Shown: in pieces, positions 34,915 through 43,668 of the stretch
How the letters are laid out: every line of letters begins with the position of its first letter
Numbering within the stretch: the first letter of the stretch is position 1
DNA from: Aurantibrevibacter litoralis
Lineage (GTDB): Bacteria > Bacteroidota > Bacteroidia > Flavobacteriales > Flavobacteriaceae
Assembly (NCBI RefSeq): GCF_034651555.1
Contig: NZ_JAYEEQ010000001.1
Coordinates: 448,763 to 512,762 of the forward strand
DNA length: 64,000 nt
Reading direction: 5' to 3'
Made by a program: the position numbers and the translations under genes
The notes under the pieces: generated by a model
Database searches by the model: none
The model's input: only the letters and a program-made list of their open reading frames with translations
Told to the model about the DNA's origin: nothing

Positions 34915-36264
34915 ATGACTCAGACAAATCCTAAGCAAGATTTAAGGCAATGGAAATCAATAGAAAAAATCAGTTTCAGGTTCTTTTTTGTTTATTTTTT
35001 AATCCTTATCCTTCCCCTAAATTGGATTTTTTTTCAGGATTTAGGAGACATCGTGGCAGGCTCCGTACATTATAGTGATATTTTTCACCTTTCACGGTAC
35101 ACGACAAGTTTCTTTTCCGATATTCCCTCTTTTGCAGACTGGGGCATAGCTGCCATTATTGGATTAGTAGTAACATTGGTTTGGACTTTACTAGAAAAAA
35201 AGGAAAGGGATTACAATTACTGGCACTATATCTTGAGAGTCATCCTACGATATAGACTGGCACTTGCAGTTATAGCTTACGGATTTATAAAACTTTTTCC
35301 GTTACAAGCGCCGTATCCTTCAATAAGTCACTTAAATACGACATACGGAGCCATAAGCACTTGGAAGTTATTTTCGCTGAGTCTTGGTATTGTACCTTCT
35401 TATGAATCATTTCTCGGGTTTGTTGAATTGTTTGCGGGTATTTTGCTTTTGTTCAAAAGAACGACAACAATTGGGGCTTTTATCATTATTTCATTTACAG
35501 GAAATGTTGTTTTTTCAAACTTAGCTTACGAGGGCGGCGAGTTAGTCTACAGTTTGTTTCTGGTAAGTATCGCCTTGTTTTTAGTGGCTTATGATTTACC
35601 ACGCCTTTATAATCTATTGGTGGTAGAAAGACCTACGATTCCGAATTACTACAAACCGGTTTTTGCAACCGCAAAAAGCAGAAATGCAAGATTTTTTCTG
35701 AAGAGTGCTTTTATTTTTAGTTGTGTTTTTCTTTTTGGGTACCTTACTTATGTAGGATATAAGAATGGTACGGGTCAGTTTCCAAATACCCCGGGATTAG
35801 TGAATGCCAGTGGCATTTATAATGTTAAAACCTTTAGCGTGGAAGGAGATACCTTACAATATTCCCAAAGGCATCCTCAGCGTTGGAAAGATGTGGTTTT
35901 TGAAGAATGGAACACCTTAAGTGTGCGATCAAACATTCCTGTAAAAGCAGCAAACAGCAATGTGACCTATATAGCTGCAAATGAAGCCGAAAGAAATTAT
36001 GAGTTCGAAGGTATTGGGGACAGGCACTATTACAGTTACGAAATAGACAACGATCAAAATAAGATCATTTTGCAAAATAGAAATCCCCAGCATTTGGGGG
36101 ATAAATTGTATTTGCATTATGAACGGCCCAATGATAAATCTATTATTTTAAATGGGAGCGACCACAATGGCAGGAAACTGTATGTAGAACTTGAAAAGAT
36201 AGATAAGAAGTACCTCCTTAAGGAAGCAGCCGAGAAAGGCAGACGCGGAAAGTTAGCGCTTTAA
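34915..36264 (+). CDS. DoxX-like membrane protein with soluble C-terminal domain (first of tandem pair)
   Basis: A 449-residue protein. About seven hydrophobic segments lie in residues 20-285, including RYRLALAVIAYGFIKLFPLQAPYPS and SLGIVPSYESFLGFVELFAGILLLF, the conserved core shared with DoxX-type proteins. Roughly 165 residues at the C-terminus are hydrophilic and beta-rich, beginning near GIYNVKTFSVEGD. DoxX-related subunits occur in thiosulfate:quinone oxidoreductases of archaea and in quinone-linked systems, so a role in passing electrons or in a membrane complex is plausible. It is paralogous to the next gene. It starts 18 bp after susD. Confidence 0.75.
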   Translation: MTQTNPKQDLRQWKSIEKISFRFFFVYFLILILPLNWIFFQDLGDIVAGSVHYSDIFHLSRYTTSFFSDIPSFADWGIAAIIGLVVTLVWTLLEKKERDYNYWHYILRVILRYRLALAVIAYGFIKLFPLQAPYPSISHLNTTYGAISTWKLFSLSLGIVPSYESFLGFVELFAGILLLFKRTTTIGAFIIISFTGNVVFSNLAYEGGELVYSLFLVSIALFLVAYDLPRLYNLLVVERPTIPNYYKPVFATAKSRNARFFLKSAFIFSCVFLFGYLTYVGYKNGTGQFPNTPGLVNASGIYNVKTFSVEGDTLQYSQRHPQRWKDVVFEEWNTLSVRSNIPVKAANSNVTYIAANEAERNYEFEGIGDRHYYSYEIDNDQNKIILQNRNPQHLGDKLYLHYERPNDKSIILNGSDHNGRKLYVELEKIDKKYLLKEAAEKGRRGKLAL

Positions 36265-36293
36265 TCCACAATTCAAATTAAAAAACTGTAATC

Positions 36294-37976
36294 ATGTCCG
36301 ATACAACAACAATCGAAAAGGTTAAACAACCTCTAGAAAAAAAAGTTTCCTTGAACGGTAGGGCTAAAAGTCAAAAACCTGAAAGAGAGCATCGTAAAGA
36401 TTGGAAATCCTATGAAAAAATTGGATTTCGTGTGGCCTTCATTTTTTTTATTAGTATTTGCATCCCCAATAGCCTCAATTGGTACACCCATCTTATTCAT
36501 ATAGATTGGTTTAATTTGCATTATCGGGACTTGTATGATATTGCGAGGTTTGGCTCAGGTCTCAATTTCTTTGGAAATTCTATTTTTGGGAATAGTCTAT
36601 TAGGATATGCCAATTGGATCATTACCCTAGGGTTTGCCATCATTGGTGGGGTTATTTGGACGGTTTTAGATCAGAAAAGCAAGCAACCTGCTAAAGAGTA
36701 TAATATGCTCTATTATTGGTTACGGGTTATCGTCAGATATAGGGCAGGTATAGGTATCATTGGATTTGGTTTTACAAAACTATTGCCTGTACAGATGCCT
36801 TATCCGTCCGAAGGAATCTTAAATACCGATTTTGGTGATTTTACGCCTCAAAAGATTTTTTGGCTTTCTATAGGTATTGTGCCCTGGTATCAGATATTTT
36901 CGGGCGTGGTAGAAATATTAGCCGGGTTTCTTCTCTTTTTTAGGGGAACTGCAGCTTTAGGTGCTGCGCTTTTAATTGGTACCTTAGGAACCATAACGTA
37001 TGTTAATTTTGCTTATGATGGTGGTGTTCATGTTTACGCCTCTTATTTTGTGCTTCTCGGTCTTTTCGTATTGTGGTTCTATATACCCCGCATATACAGG
37101 CTTCTTATTTTGGAAAAGTATACGATACCGGTAAATCATTATCCTTCCCTAACAAAAAATTGGCAAAAGTACAGTCGCATTTTCTTAAAATCGGCCACCA
37201 TTATTATTTTTATCGGGGTGTTTTTTTATCTGCAATATGTTAACTTTTTGTACGATCCGTATAAGCAACCTTCCACTAAAGGAATTACGGAATTAAGAGG
37301 ATACTATGATGTAGTAGATTTCAAAATCAACGGTGAAACTATTCCATATGATCCATTGAGTCCCATTCGTTGGAAAGATGTTACCTTTGAAAAATGGACC
37401 ACGTTAACCTACAAAGTGAATAAACCTACACCGCTCGATTTGTCTAATGGAGGAGGGGATCCTATGAGAGATATAAATAGAACGTTTGAAATTGCAGGTG
37501 TAGGGGGTGGTACTCGAGTTTTTCATTATTTTGCAGATACGATTGAAAACAAATTGTACCTTCAAGATAAATACAAAGCGAGACCCGATCGACGGAATGT
37601 GACCGCAGGTGCGGGCGGCGACGCAGCCCATAAAGAAGCCAGATTTGCAAATTTAAACGAATTTCAACAGTCAAAAGCAGGTATTTATGCAGATAATTGG
37701 ATAAGTAAGGAAGCTTGGTCGCATATTGGTGACGAAAATCATTTTATAGATCCTCGAGCAGCCTCCACCCGTCGTGATCGGGAATTTGAGGCAAACAAGG
37801 GAAAGTATGATGAGCGCAAACGCATGGTATTGGAGTATCAAATAAAGGACAACGGTGCTCAAGTGATACTTTCCGGTGTCAATGAAGATCAAGATTCCTT
37901 AAATATAGTGTTGCAAAGGGTAAAAAGAGACTATGTTATTTCTAAGGGCGAACTTGAAGCGGGTAAATATGAATAA
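36294..37976 (+). CDS. DoxX-like membrane protein with larger C-terminal domain (second of tandem pair)
   Basis: A 560-residue paralogue of the preceding protein. The membrane core repeats the same signatures: RYRAGIGIIGFGFTKLLPVQMPYPS, SIGIVPWYQIFSGVVEILAGFLLFF and FAYDGGVHVYASYFV. A Lys/Glu-rich cytosolic N-terminal extension of about 45 residues is added. The hydrophilic C-terminal part (from GYYDVVDFKINGE, near residue 340) is about 220 residues, containing a Gly-rich GGGDPMRDINR segment and a charged insertion. It ends 2 bp before the cytochrome gene. Together the pair probably forms a hetero-oligomeric membrane module serving the downstream cytochrome and dehydrogenase; no experimental counterpart is known to me. 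Confidence 0.75.
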   Translation: MSDTTTIEKVKQPLEKKVSLNGRAKSQKPEREHRKDWKSYEKIGFRVAFIFFISICIPNSLNWYTHLIHIDWFNLHYRDLYDIARFGSGLNFFGNSIFGNSLLGYANWIITLGFAIIGGVIWTVLDQKSKQPAKEYNMLYYWLRVIVRYRAGIGIIGFGFTKLLPVQMPYPSEGILNTDFGDFTPQKIFWLSIGIVPWYQIFSGVVEILAGFLLFFRGTAALGAALLIGTLGTITYVNFAYDGGVHVYASYFVLLGLFVLWFYIPRIYRLLILEKYTIPVNHYPSLTKNWQKYSRIFLKSATIIIFIGVFFYLQYVNFLYDPYKQPSTKGITELRGYYDVVDFKINGETIPYDPLSPIRWKDVTFEKWTTLTYKVNKPTPLDLSNGGGDPMRDINRTFEIAGVGGGTRVFHYFADTIENKLYLQDKYKARPDRRNVTAGAGGDAAHKEARFANLNEFQQSKAGIYADNWISKEAWSHIGDENHFIDPRAASTRRDREFEANKGKYDERKRMVLEYQIKDNGAQVILSGVNEDQDSLNIVLQRVKRDYVISKGELEAGKYE

Positions 37977-37978
37977 TA

Positions 37979-38602
37979 ATGAATATGCGTATGGCTAAAA
38001 GAACGACGCCCAAATCGATGTATTCGATTATTGTTCTGATTTGGATTAGTCTTTTTGCTTGTAACGATACCCCACCTGTTTCACTCAGAGAAAAAAATAT
38101 AAGTCCACCTGAAGCAAGGGTATTAACTACATGGCCGGCTTCATTTGGTTTTGGTCGTACTGCTAAGGTCGATGAAATAAAGCGGATTGATATAGACATA
38201 AGACCAGACGGAAAAGGACTTCCAGCGGGTCAGGGCACGGCCTTAGAGGGGAAGTCCATCTATGTACAGAAATGTGCAAGTTGTCACGGGTTGGAAGGGG
38301 AAGGAGGTACGTATGGCCGCTTGGTAGGCCATGACATGCCTTGGACGGAAGCAAAAACCATTGGCAATTATTGGCCCTATGCCACTACGATTTATGACTA
38401 CATCAATAGGTCGATGCCCTTCAATGCCCCCGGGTCATTGACCGCGGATGAAGTGTACAGTATTACCGCGTTTCTTTTGGCTGAGAACAAGATCATAGAT
38501 GAGAATCAAGTGATGGATTCGGTTACTTTACCTAAAGTAATTATGCCGGCAAAGACCTATTTTGTTGTTGACGATAGAAAGGACGGAAAAGAAATCAGGT
38601 AG
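37979..38602 (+). CDS. c-type cytochrome lipoprotein (SoxD/SorB-like)
   Basis: A 207-residue protein with lipobox WISLFACND, so it is anchored by lipid in the periplasm. Haem is attached at CASCH (Cys99, Cys102, His103), and Met146 in NRSMPFNAPGSL is the probable sixth ligand. The sequence around the haem (ASCHGLEGEGG, LVGHDMPW, TIGNYWPYATTIYDYI) matches the cytochrome subunits that accompany SoxC/SorA-type sulfite dehydrogenases. The stop codon abuts the start of the dehydrogenase gene, so they are coupled. It should accept electrons from the molybdenum subunit and pass them to the respiratory chain. Confidence 0.9.
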   Translation: MNMRMAKRTTPKSMYSIIVLIWISLFACNDTPPVSLREKNISPPEARVLTTWPASFGFGRTAKVDEIKRIDIDIRPDGKGLPAGQGTALEGKSIYVQKCASCHGLEGEGGTYGRLVGHDMPWTEAKTIGNYWPYATTIYDYINRSMPFNAPGSLTADEVYSITAFLLAENKIIDENQVMDSVTLPKVIMPAKTYFVVDDRKDGKEIR

Positions 38603-39877
38603 ATGAGATATAGCAAGGCTCTCCTAAACCGACCCGAAGAATCAAAATCGAACAATGTTGTTATGAGCAGAAGGTCTTTATTGCTGGGAGGGGCAGCCTC
38701 TGCGGCGCTCATCATGGTACAGACAGCTTTCGGTAAGATGGTTTCCCAAAGTGCCAACGAAACAGAACGGATATTACAGGGAACTGACCCTACAAAGGTA
38801 CAGGGACCGCTTCCATCAGTTATTGGAAGCAGATCCCCTTTTGAACAACCCAAAAGGTCTACCATATTTACATCTTCCCGGACACCCCTTCAAGACCTAT
38901 ATGGGACGATTACTCCATCCGACCTTCATTTTGAACGGCACCATGGGGGAATTCCCCTGATTGATCCCAACAACTATGAATTGTTGATTCATGGTATGGT
39001 TGAAAAACCAATGATCTTTAGTTTAAAGGACTTGAAACGGTTTCCCTCTGTAACACGTACCTGTTTTATAGAGTGTTCGGGTAATTACCGGGGGAATAAG
39101 GAAAATTTAACCGCTCAGGATATAGCCGGGCTCACCAGTCAAAGTGAGTGGACGGGCATAATGTTGTCCACTTTGCTCCGTGAAGTAGGAGTAAGGCCCA
39201 AAGCTAGTTGGTTTTTGGCCGAAGGTGGCGATGCGGCCGTTATGACAAGGAGTATTCCGGTAGAAAAGGCATGGGAGGACGCCATGATCGTCTACGCTCA
39301 GAACGGTGAGGCCATAAGGCCAGGGCAAGGATATCCTGCCCGTTTGTTACTGCCGGGTTGGGAGGGGAATACTAGTGTAAAATGGTTGAGGCGTTTGGAA
39401 TTTTCGGACCAACCTTTTATGACTAGGGAGGAAACCTCAAAATACACGGAACCCATAGGGCCAAAAAAAATAAGGCAGTTCAGTTTTACCATTGATGCCA
39501 GATCCATTATTACCTATCCATCCTATCCCTGTCAATTGGAAAAAGGTTGGGTGGAAATACGGGGATTGGCATGGAGCGGACGGGGAAAGGTAACCAAAGT
39601 CGAGGTGAGTACAGATGCTGGAAAGTCATGGCAAGAGGCCAATTTGAACACCCTTGCGTTGGACAAGGCACATGTAAGCTTCACTTACCTATGGCAATGG
39701 AAGGGTGAGCCTACGGCCATCCTAAGCAGGGTTTATGATGAAACTGGGTACAGGCAACCTACCTATGAACAGCTCATAGCGGCACGTGGAAAAGATACTA
39801 GATATCATATAAATGCCATTACCTCTTGGGAAATACGAAAAGACGGATCGGTATTCTGTAAACCAAATAAGGCATAA
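38603..39877 (+). CDS. SoxC/SorA-type molybdopterin sulfite dehydrogenase
   Basis: A 424-residue periplasmic molybdoenzyme of the sulfite oxidase family. A twin-arginine signal (MSRRSLLLGGAASAAL, Arg23-Arg24) follows a 20-residue extension; ATG 38663 is a possible shorter start. The molybdenum-binding core contains FIECSGN with Cys158 as the metal ligand. GYPARLLLPGWEGNTSVKWLRRLE follows, then the C-terminal dimerisation domain (GLAWSGRGKVTKVEVSTDAGKSW). The start directly follows the cytochrome stop (TAGATG). It should oxidise periplasmic sulfite to sulfate and reduce the adjacent cytochrome. No soxXYZAB genes are present, so it serves sulfite rather than full thiosulfate oxidation. Confidence 0.93.
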   Translation: MRYSKALLNRPEESKSNNVVMSRRSLLLGGAASAALIMVQTAFGKMVSQSANETERILQGTDPTKVQGPLPSVIGSRSPFEQPKRSTIFTSSRTPLQDLYGTITPSDLHFERHHGGIPLIDPNNYELLIHGMVEKPMIFSLKDLKRFPSVTRTCFIECSGNYRGNKENLTAQDIAGLTSQSEWTGIMLSTLLREVGVRPKASWFLAEGGDAAVMTRSIPVEKAWEDAMIVYAQNGEAIRPGQGYPARLLLPGWEGNTSVKWLRRLEFSDQPFMTREETSKYTEPIGPKKIRQFSFTIDARSIITYPSYPCQLEKGWVEIRGLAWSGRGKVTKVEVSTDAGKSWQEANLNTLALDKAHVSFTYLWQWKGEPTAILSRVYDETGYRQPTYEQLIAARGKDTRYHINAITSWEIRKDGSVFCKPNKA

Positions 39878-39887
39878 GTAGAGAGAA

Positions 39888-41309
39888 ATGGAGAATGCAA
39901 CTTATGACGCCATAGTAGTAGGAGCCGGTCCCAATGGGTTGGCAGCGGGGATACGGCTTCAGCAACACGGTCTATCCGTATTGGTCGTTGAAGGAAAGGA
40001 TACTATTGGAGGCGGTATGCGCACTGCCGAATTGACCTTGCCCGGGTTTAAGCACGACATCTGTTCTGCTATACACCCTACTGCGCTGGCTTCTCCTTAT
40101 TTAGCTACGCTTCCTTTGCATGAACATGGATTGACATATATTCTGCCGGAAGTTGATTGCGCCCATCCTTTTGATGATGGTAGTGCTGCTCATTTAGAAC
40201 GTTCAATAGCTAACACAGCAAGAGGGTTGGGTGTCGATGCAAAGAATTATACACAACTTTTTCAACCCCTTAAAGGCTATTGGGATGGTATAGCTGCTGA
40301 TGTTTTGGCTCCATTATCATTTCCAAAGAACCCTATGGATATGGCTCGTTTTGGTGTTTCGGCAATGCAACCGGCTACTTGGCTGGCCAAAAAATTTCAA
40401 ACCAAGGAAGCCAAGGGCCTGTGGGCCGGAATGGCGGCACATTCCTTGCAACCCCTTTCCAATTGGGCTACATCGGGTATCGGTTTAGTACTAACAACAG
40501 CTGGTCATTTAGGGGGATGGCCTATACCAAAAGGGGGATCCCAATCCATTGCCAATGCCATGGGCGCTTATTTTGAATCCATCGGCGGAAAGATTGAAAC
40601 CAACTTTTATGTAAAATCACTGGATCAATTGCCCCCTGCCAAAGCAATTCTTTTTGATGTTACCCCTAAACAGCTCCTAGAAATTGCTGGACATACGTTT
40701 TCGGCTCTATATCAATGGCAGTTGAACCGCTTCCGCTATGGCATGGGCGTCTTTAAGATAGATTGGGCGTTGGATGGTCTTGTGCCCTTTAAGGCAGAAG
40801 TATGTAACAAGGCCGGCACCATACATTTAGGAGGTACATTCGAAGAAATTGTACACTCGGAACGTGAGATTGGAAAAGGCAACCATGTGGAAAAACCCTT
40901 TGTGCTTTTTGCGCAACAAAGTCGTTTTGATGCTACCCGTGCTCCCAAGGGGAAACACACCGCATGGGCCTATTGCCACGTACCCAATGGCTCCAAGGAA
41001 GATAAAACGACGATTATTGAGAACCAAATAGAACGTTTCGCTCCGGGGTTCAAAGATCTGATCCTCGCCAAACATACCATGAACACTAGGGAGATGCAGG
41101 TGTACAATCCCAATTACATAGGCGGCGATATCAATGGAGGTGTCATTGATATTGGTCAGCTGTTTACGCGCCCAGCACTGCGCAGCTCGCCCTACAGAAC
41201 ATCACAAAAGGGACTTTATCTTTGCTCATCATCAACCCCGCCCGGGGGAGGGGTTCACGGAATGTGCGGATACCATGCTGCGGAGCGGGCCATTAAGGAT
41301 TTATTTTAA
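39888..41309 (+). CDS. NAD(P)/FAD-dependent oxidoreductase (phytoene dehydrogenase-like)
   Basis: A 473-residue flavoprotein. The dinucleotide-binding motif VVGAGPNGLAAGIRLQQHGLS with the GGGMRT follow-up lies at the N-terminus. The C-terminal FAD motif is LYLCSSSTPPGGGVHGMCGYHAAERAI. The overall pattern is the bacterial phytoene dehydrogenase/amine oxidase-like group, seen in genomes far from carotenoid genes and without a set substrate. It starts 10 bp after the sulfite dehydrogenase stop, so it is probably the last gene of that operon; it could oxidise an organic product of the imported sulfur compound. Substrate is unknown. Confidence 0.88.
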   Translation: MENATYDAIVVGAGPNGLAAGIRLQQHGLSVLVVEGKDTIGGGMRTAELTLPGFKHDICSAIHPTALASPYLATLPLHEHGLTYILPEVDCAHPFDDGSAAHLERSIANTARGLGVDAKNYTQLFQPLKGYWDGIAADVLAPLSFPKNPMDMARFGVSAMQPATWLAKKFQTKEAKGLWAGMAAHSLQPLSNWATSGIGLVLTTAGHLGGWPIPKGGSQSIANAMGAYFESIGGKIETNFYVKSLDQLPPAKAILFDVTPKQLLEIAGHTFSALYQWQLNRFRYGMGVFKIDWALDGLVPFKAEVCNKAGTIHLGGTFEEIVHSEREIGKGNHVEKPFVLFAQQSRFDATRAPKGKHTAWAYCHVPNGSKEDKTTIIENQIERFAPGFKDLILAKHTMNTREMQVYNPNYIGGDINGGVIDIGQLFTRPALRSSPYRTSQKGLYLCSSSTPPGGGVHGMCGYHAAERAIKDLF

Positions 41310-41377
41310 AGAGGGAGTATTCCTATAAAATGACAGAATATACCCATTATCAAATAAAGTAGGAAAAAGAAATAACC

Positions 41378-42325
41378 ATGAAAATTAAAATCAGTGTTTT
41401 TGGAGGATTGTTCCTGTTGGCAATTAATTATTGTGCTGGACAGACCAACCCTTTATGGAAAGAAGAAAAAGTTAAAAATTTTTTACCGCACATGACAGTA
41501 CCCGAAGTAAGGGAATTGCTCACCAAAACCGATATGGTCATTATTCCAATTGGTGCCTTGGAGCAGCATGGACTTCATTTGCCCATAGGAACGGATTATC
41601 TCAATGGTGTGGAACGGGCCAAATTAATTGCCCAAAGGGCCAATGTTTTGGTTGCCCCGGTTTTAATGGCCGGACAATCGCCCTATCATATGGGATTTCC
41701 GGGTACCATTACCCTTCCGTCAGATTTGATCGTAGCGGTTAATTTTGAGGCCGTAAAATCACTTTTGCACCATGGGTTTAAAAGATTCCTGATTTTAAAT
41801 GCCCATGGGGGGAACAGGGCTTTATCTACGTTTCTTGTGGATAAAATAAACCAAGAAACATCTGGTATTGCCGTAGAATTGGGCGCGGCAATTGGCCCTT
41901 TTCGGAAAACTACGGTTAATAAAACGGAAAGTCCAGAAAAGGGGGATAAAATATTTGATCGGCATGGAGGTATAAATGAAACGGCATCATCACTCTTTCT
42001 GATTCCAAATCTTGTTGCTATGGATAATGCTGAGATTGCGACGCTACGTCATTCCTCACACATTCAAAAAATGATACAGGCATCGTTACAGGGTGATCAG
42101 ACTGCACTGCTGGTGTTATTGGCTGAAGGATTGAAGGCCCAAGAAACGGGCAAAGGAACTTCTGCCGCCGAGATGAGCACTACTGGAGTGTGGGGCGTGG
42201 GCGATCTGTCCAAAGCAAGTGCTGCACAAGGTGAAAAAGGAACCCTTAACTTTGTGGAGGCCGCCGTACAATTTATAAATAGATGGGAAGATTTACGACC
42301 AAGCCATCTGAAAGAGCAACCATAA
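41378..42325 (+). CDS. Exported creatininase-family amidohydrolase
   Basis: A 315-residue member of the creatininase/mycofactocin MftE superfamily with a signal peptide ending NYCAGQ. Metal-binding positions are visible: GALEQHGLHLPIGTDYLNG (Glu, His, Asp), ILNAHGGNRAL (His) and RHGGINETASSLFL (Glu). These enzymes cleave amide bonds in small cyclic or peptide-like substrates. Export to the periplasm is unusual for the family. The following cyanophycinase-family gene overlaps or nearly abuts it, so the two probably act on the same amide-containing substrate. Confidence 0.9.
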   Translation: MKIKISVFGGLFLLAINYCAGQTNPLWKEEKVKNFLPHMTVPEVRELLTKTDMVIIPIGALEQHGLHLPIGTDYLNGVERAKLIAQRANVLVAPVLMAGQSPYHMGFPGTITLPSDLIVAVNFEAVKSLLHHGFKRFLILNAHGGNRALSTFLVDKINQETSGIAVELGAAIGPFRKTTVNKTESPEKGDKIFDRHGGINETASSLFLIPNLVAMDNAEIATLRHSSHIQKMIQASLQGDQTALLVLLAEGLKAQETGKGTSAAEMSTTGVWGVGDLSKASAAQGEKGTLNFVEAAVQFINRWEDLRPSHLKEQP

Positions 42326-42336
42326 AAGAAAAGTAT

Positions 42337-43251
42337 ATGTATATCATGACCATAAAGCTGCTAAGAACCAAATATGCTTTGATGCTGCCGTTCATTCTTT
42401 CCTATTTCCTATGTTTTGGTCAGACCCCTTTAACGGTTACGAAAAGGGATACCCGGCATGGACCGGAAAATGGATCCCTTATCTTAATTGGCGGCGGAGG
42501 TTCAACAGCCGCCATTTGGGATAAATTTACCGAATTGGCAGGTGGTAAGGAAAAAGCTAAAATTGTGGTTATTACCGCCGCCGCAGGAGATTCCTTGGCA
42601 TTGAGTGAGGCACCCATAGCATTGGTAAAACAAGAAACCGGAATAACGGATGTAGTGCTATTACATACGAAGGATCTAAAGGAAGCCAACAGTGAAGATT
42701 TTGTAAAGCCCCTCTTAGAAGCTACCGGAGTTTATATTGTTGGAGGTCGTCAGTGGCGAATAGCAGATTCTTATCTAAACACCCGAACACATCAGGCTAT
42801 AAATGACCTATTGTCTCGTGGTGGTGTCATCGCAGGAACTTCGGCCGGGGCAACCATCCAAGGCTCCTTTCTTTGGCGTGGAGATACCAAGGGGTCCGAA
42901 ATTCTTATAGGAGACCACACGCAAGGTTTCGGATTTTTAAAGTACAGCGTCATCGATCAGCATTTTCTTCGCCGCAACAGGCAGTTTGATTTAATTGATT
43001 TTGTAAAAATCTCACCGGAATACATAGGTATCGGTTTGGATGAAGCCACTGCTATCGTAGTACAAAAGGATATTTTAGAGGTTCTGGGCAAATCGTATGT
43101 GGCTATTTACGAATACAATACGCTATTAGAAGTTGCAGCCTCTCCTAATTCTGCAACACACGGAGGTAAACAAGCCGTGCATCAGCCCTTTTTTCTGCTA
43201 AAAGAAGGTCAAAAATACGATTTAAATACCCGAAAGATCATCACGGAGTAA
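42337..43251 (+). CDS. Exported cyanophycinase-family serine peptidase (S51)
   Basis: A protein of about 304 residues. The frame reaches back to 42283 inside the previous gene; I prefer ATG 42337, and ATG 42346 is also possible. A signal peptide ends near SYFLCFGQ. S51-family marks are LILIGGGGSTAAIWD at the start, YIVGGRQWRIADSYLNT, the nucleophile motif GVIAGTSAGATIQGS (Ser in GTSAGA) and GLDEATAIVVQ. The family hydrolyses beta-linked Asp dipeptide bonds (cyanophycin) or related isoaspartyl peptides. With the creatininase-like neighbour it suggests periplasmic breakdown of an amide-rich compound. Confidence 0.9.
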   Translation: MYIMTIKLLRTKYALMLPFILSYFLCFGQTPLTVTKRDTRHGPENGSLILIGGGGSTAAIWDKFTELAGGKEKAKIVVITAAAGDSLALSEAPIALVKQETGITDVVLLHTKDLKEANSEDFVKPLLEATGVYIVGGRQWRIADSYLNTRTHQAINDLLSRGGVIAGTSAGATIQGSFLWRGDTKGSEILIGDHTQGFGFLKYSVIDQHFLRRNRQFDLIDFVKISPEYIGIGLDEATAIVVQKDILEVLGKSYVAIYEYNTLLEVAASPNSATHGGKQAVHQPFFLLKEGQKYDLNTRKIITE

Positions 43252-43668
43252 GCATTGAAGGTCATGCTATGGGGTTTAGTCAGCAAAAATACAAATGCCA
43301 TTATTTGGTTACGTACTGTAGTTATTAATTAGGGTCTTAAAAAAGGGTTTACCTCATGTTTTTAATTAAAAAAAGGAGAAATCCTTTTTTAAGGTTTTTA
43401 AATTGTCCAAACTTTTATGTTTCGGATTATACTTAGCTATAGCGCACTATTCTTCTTCAAAAACTTCAAATTCAGACGCGAACCCCTTTTTTTGAACAAT
43501 GGACATAATGTCTAGCTCTCGGGCCATCGGGTTCAAGTAACTTCAAAAACCTGTGGTAGGGAACCGTTGGTGTAGTATTATTCCAAAAGTTGAAATGCAT
43601 TTTATTTTGTACATTCATGCCAAATTCCGCAAAATTATGGGAAGGGCATCGAATAAATAAAATCTAAA
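43252..43668. other. Intergenic region after the cyanophycinase-family gene
   Basis: A 417-bp region with a terminator-like hairpin (43368-43390) and otherwise no gene or repeat that I can identify. Confidence 0.6.
43368..43390 (+). terminator. Intrinsic terminator-like hairpin
   Basis: AAAAAAAGGA, loop GAAA, then TCCTTTTTT: an AT-rich stem with a GGA/TCC top and a T tract in the 3' arm. It could end the transcript that includes the cyanophycinase-family gene and, on the other strand, would act similarly. Confidence 0.55.
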
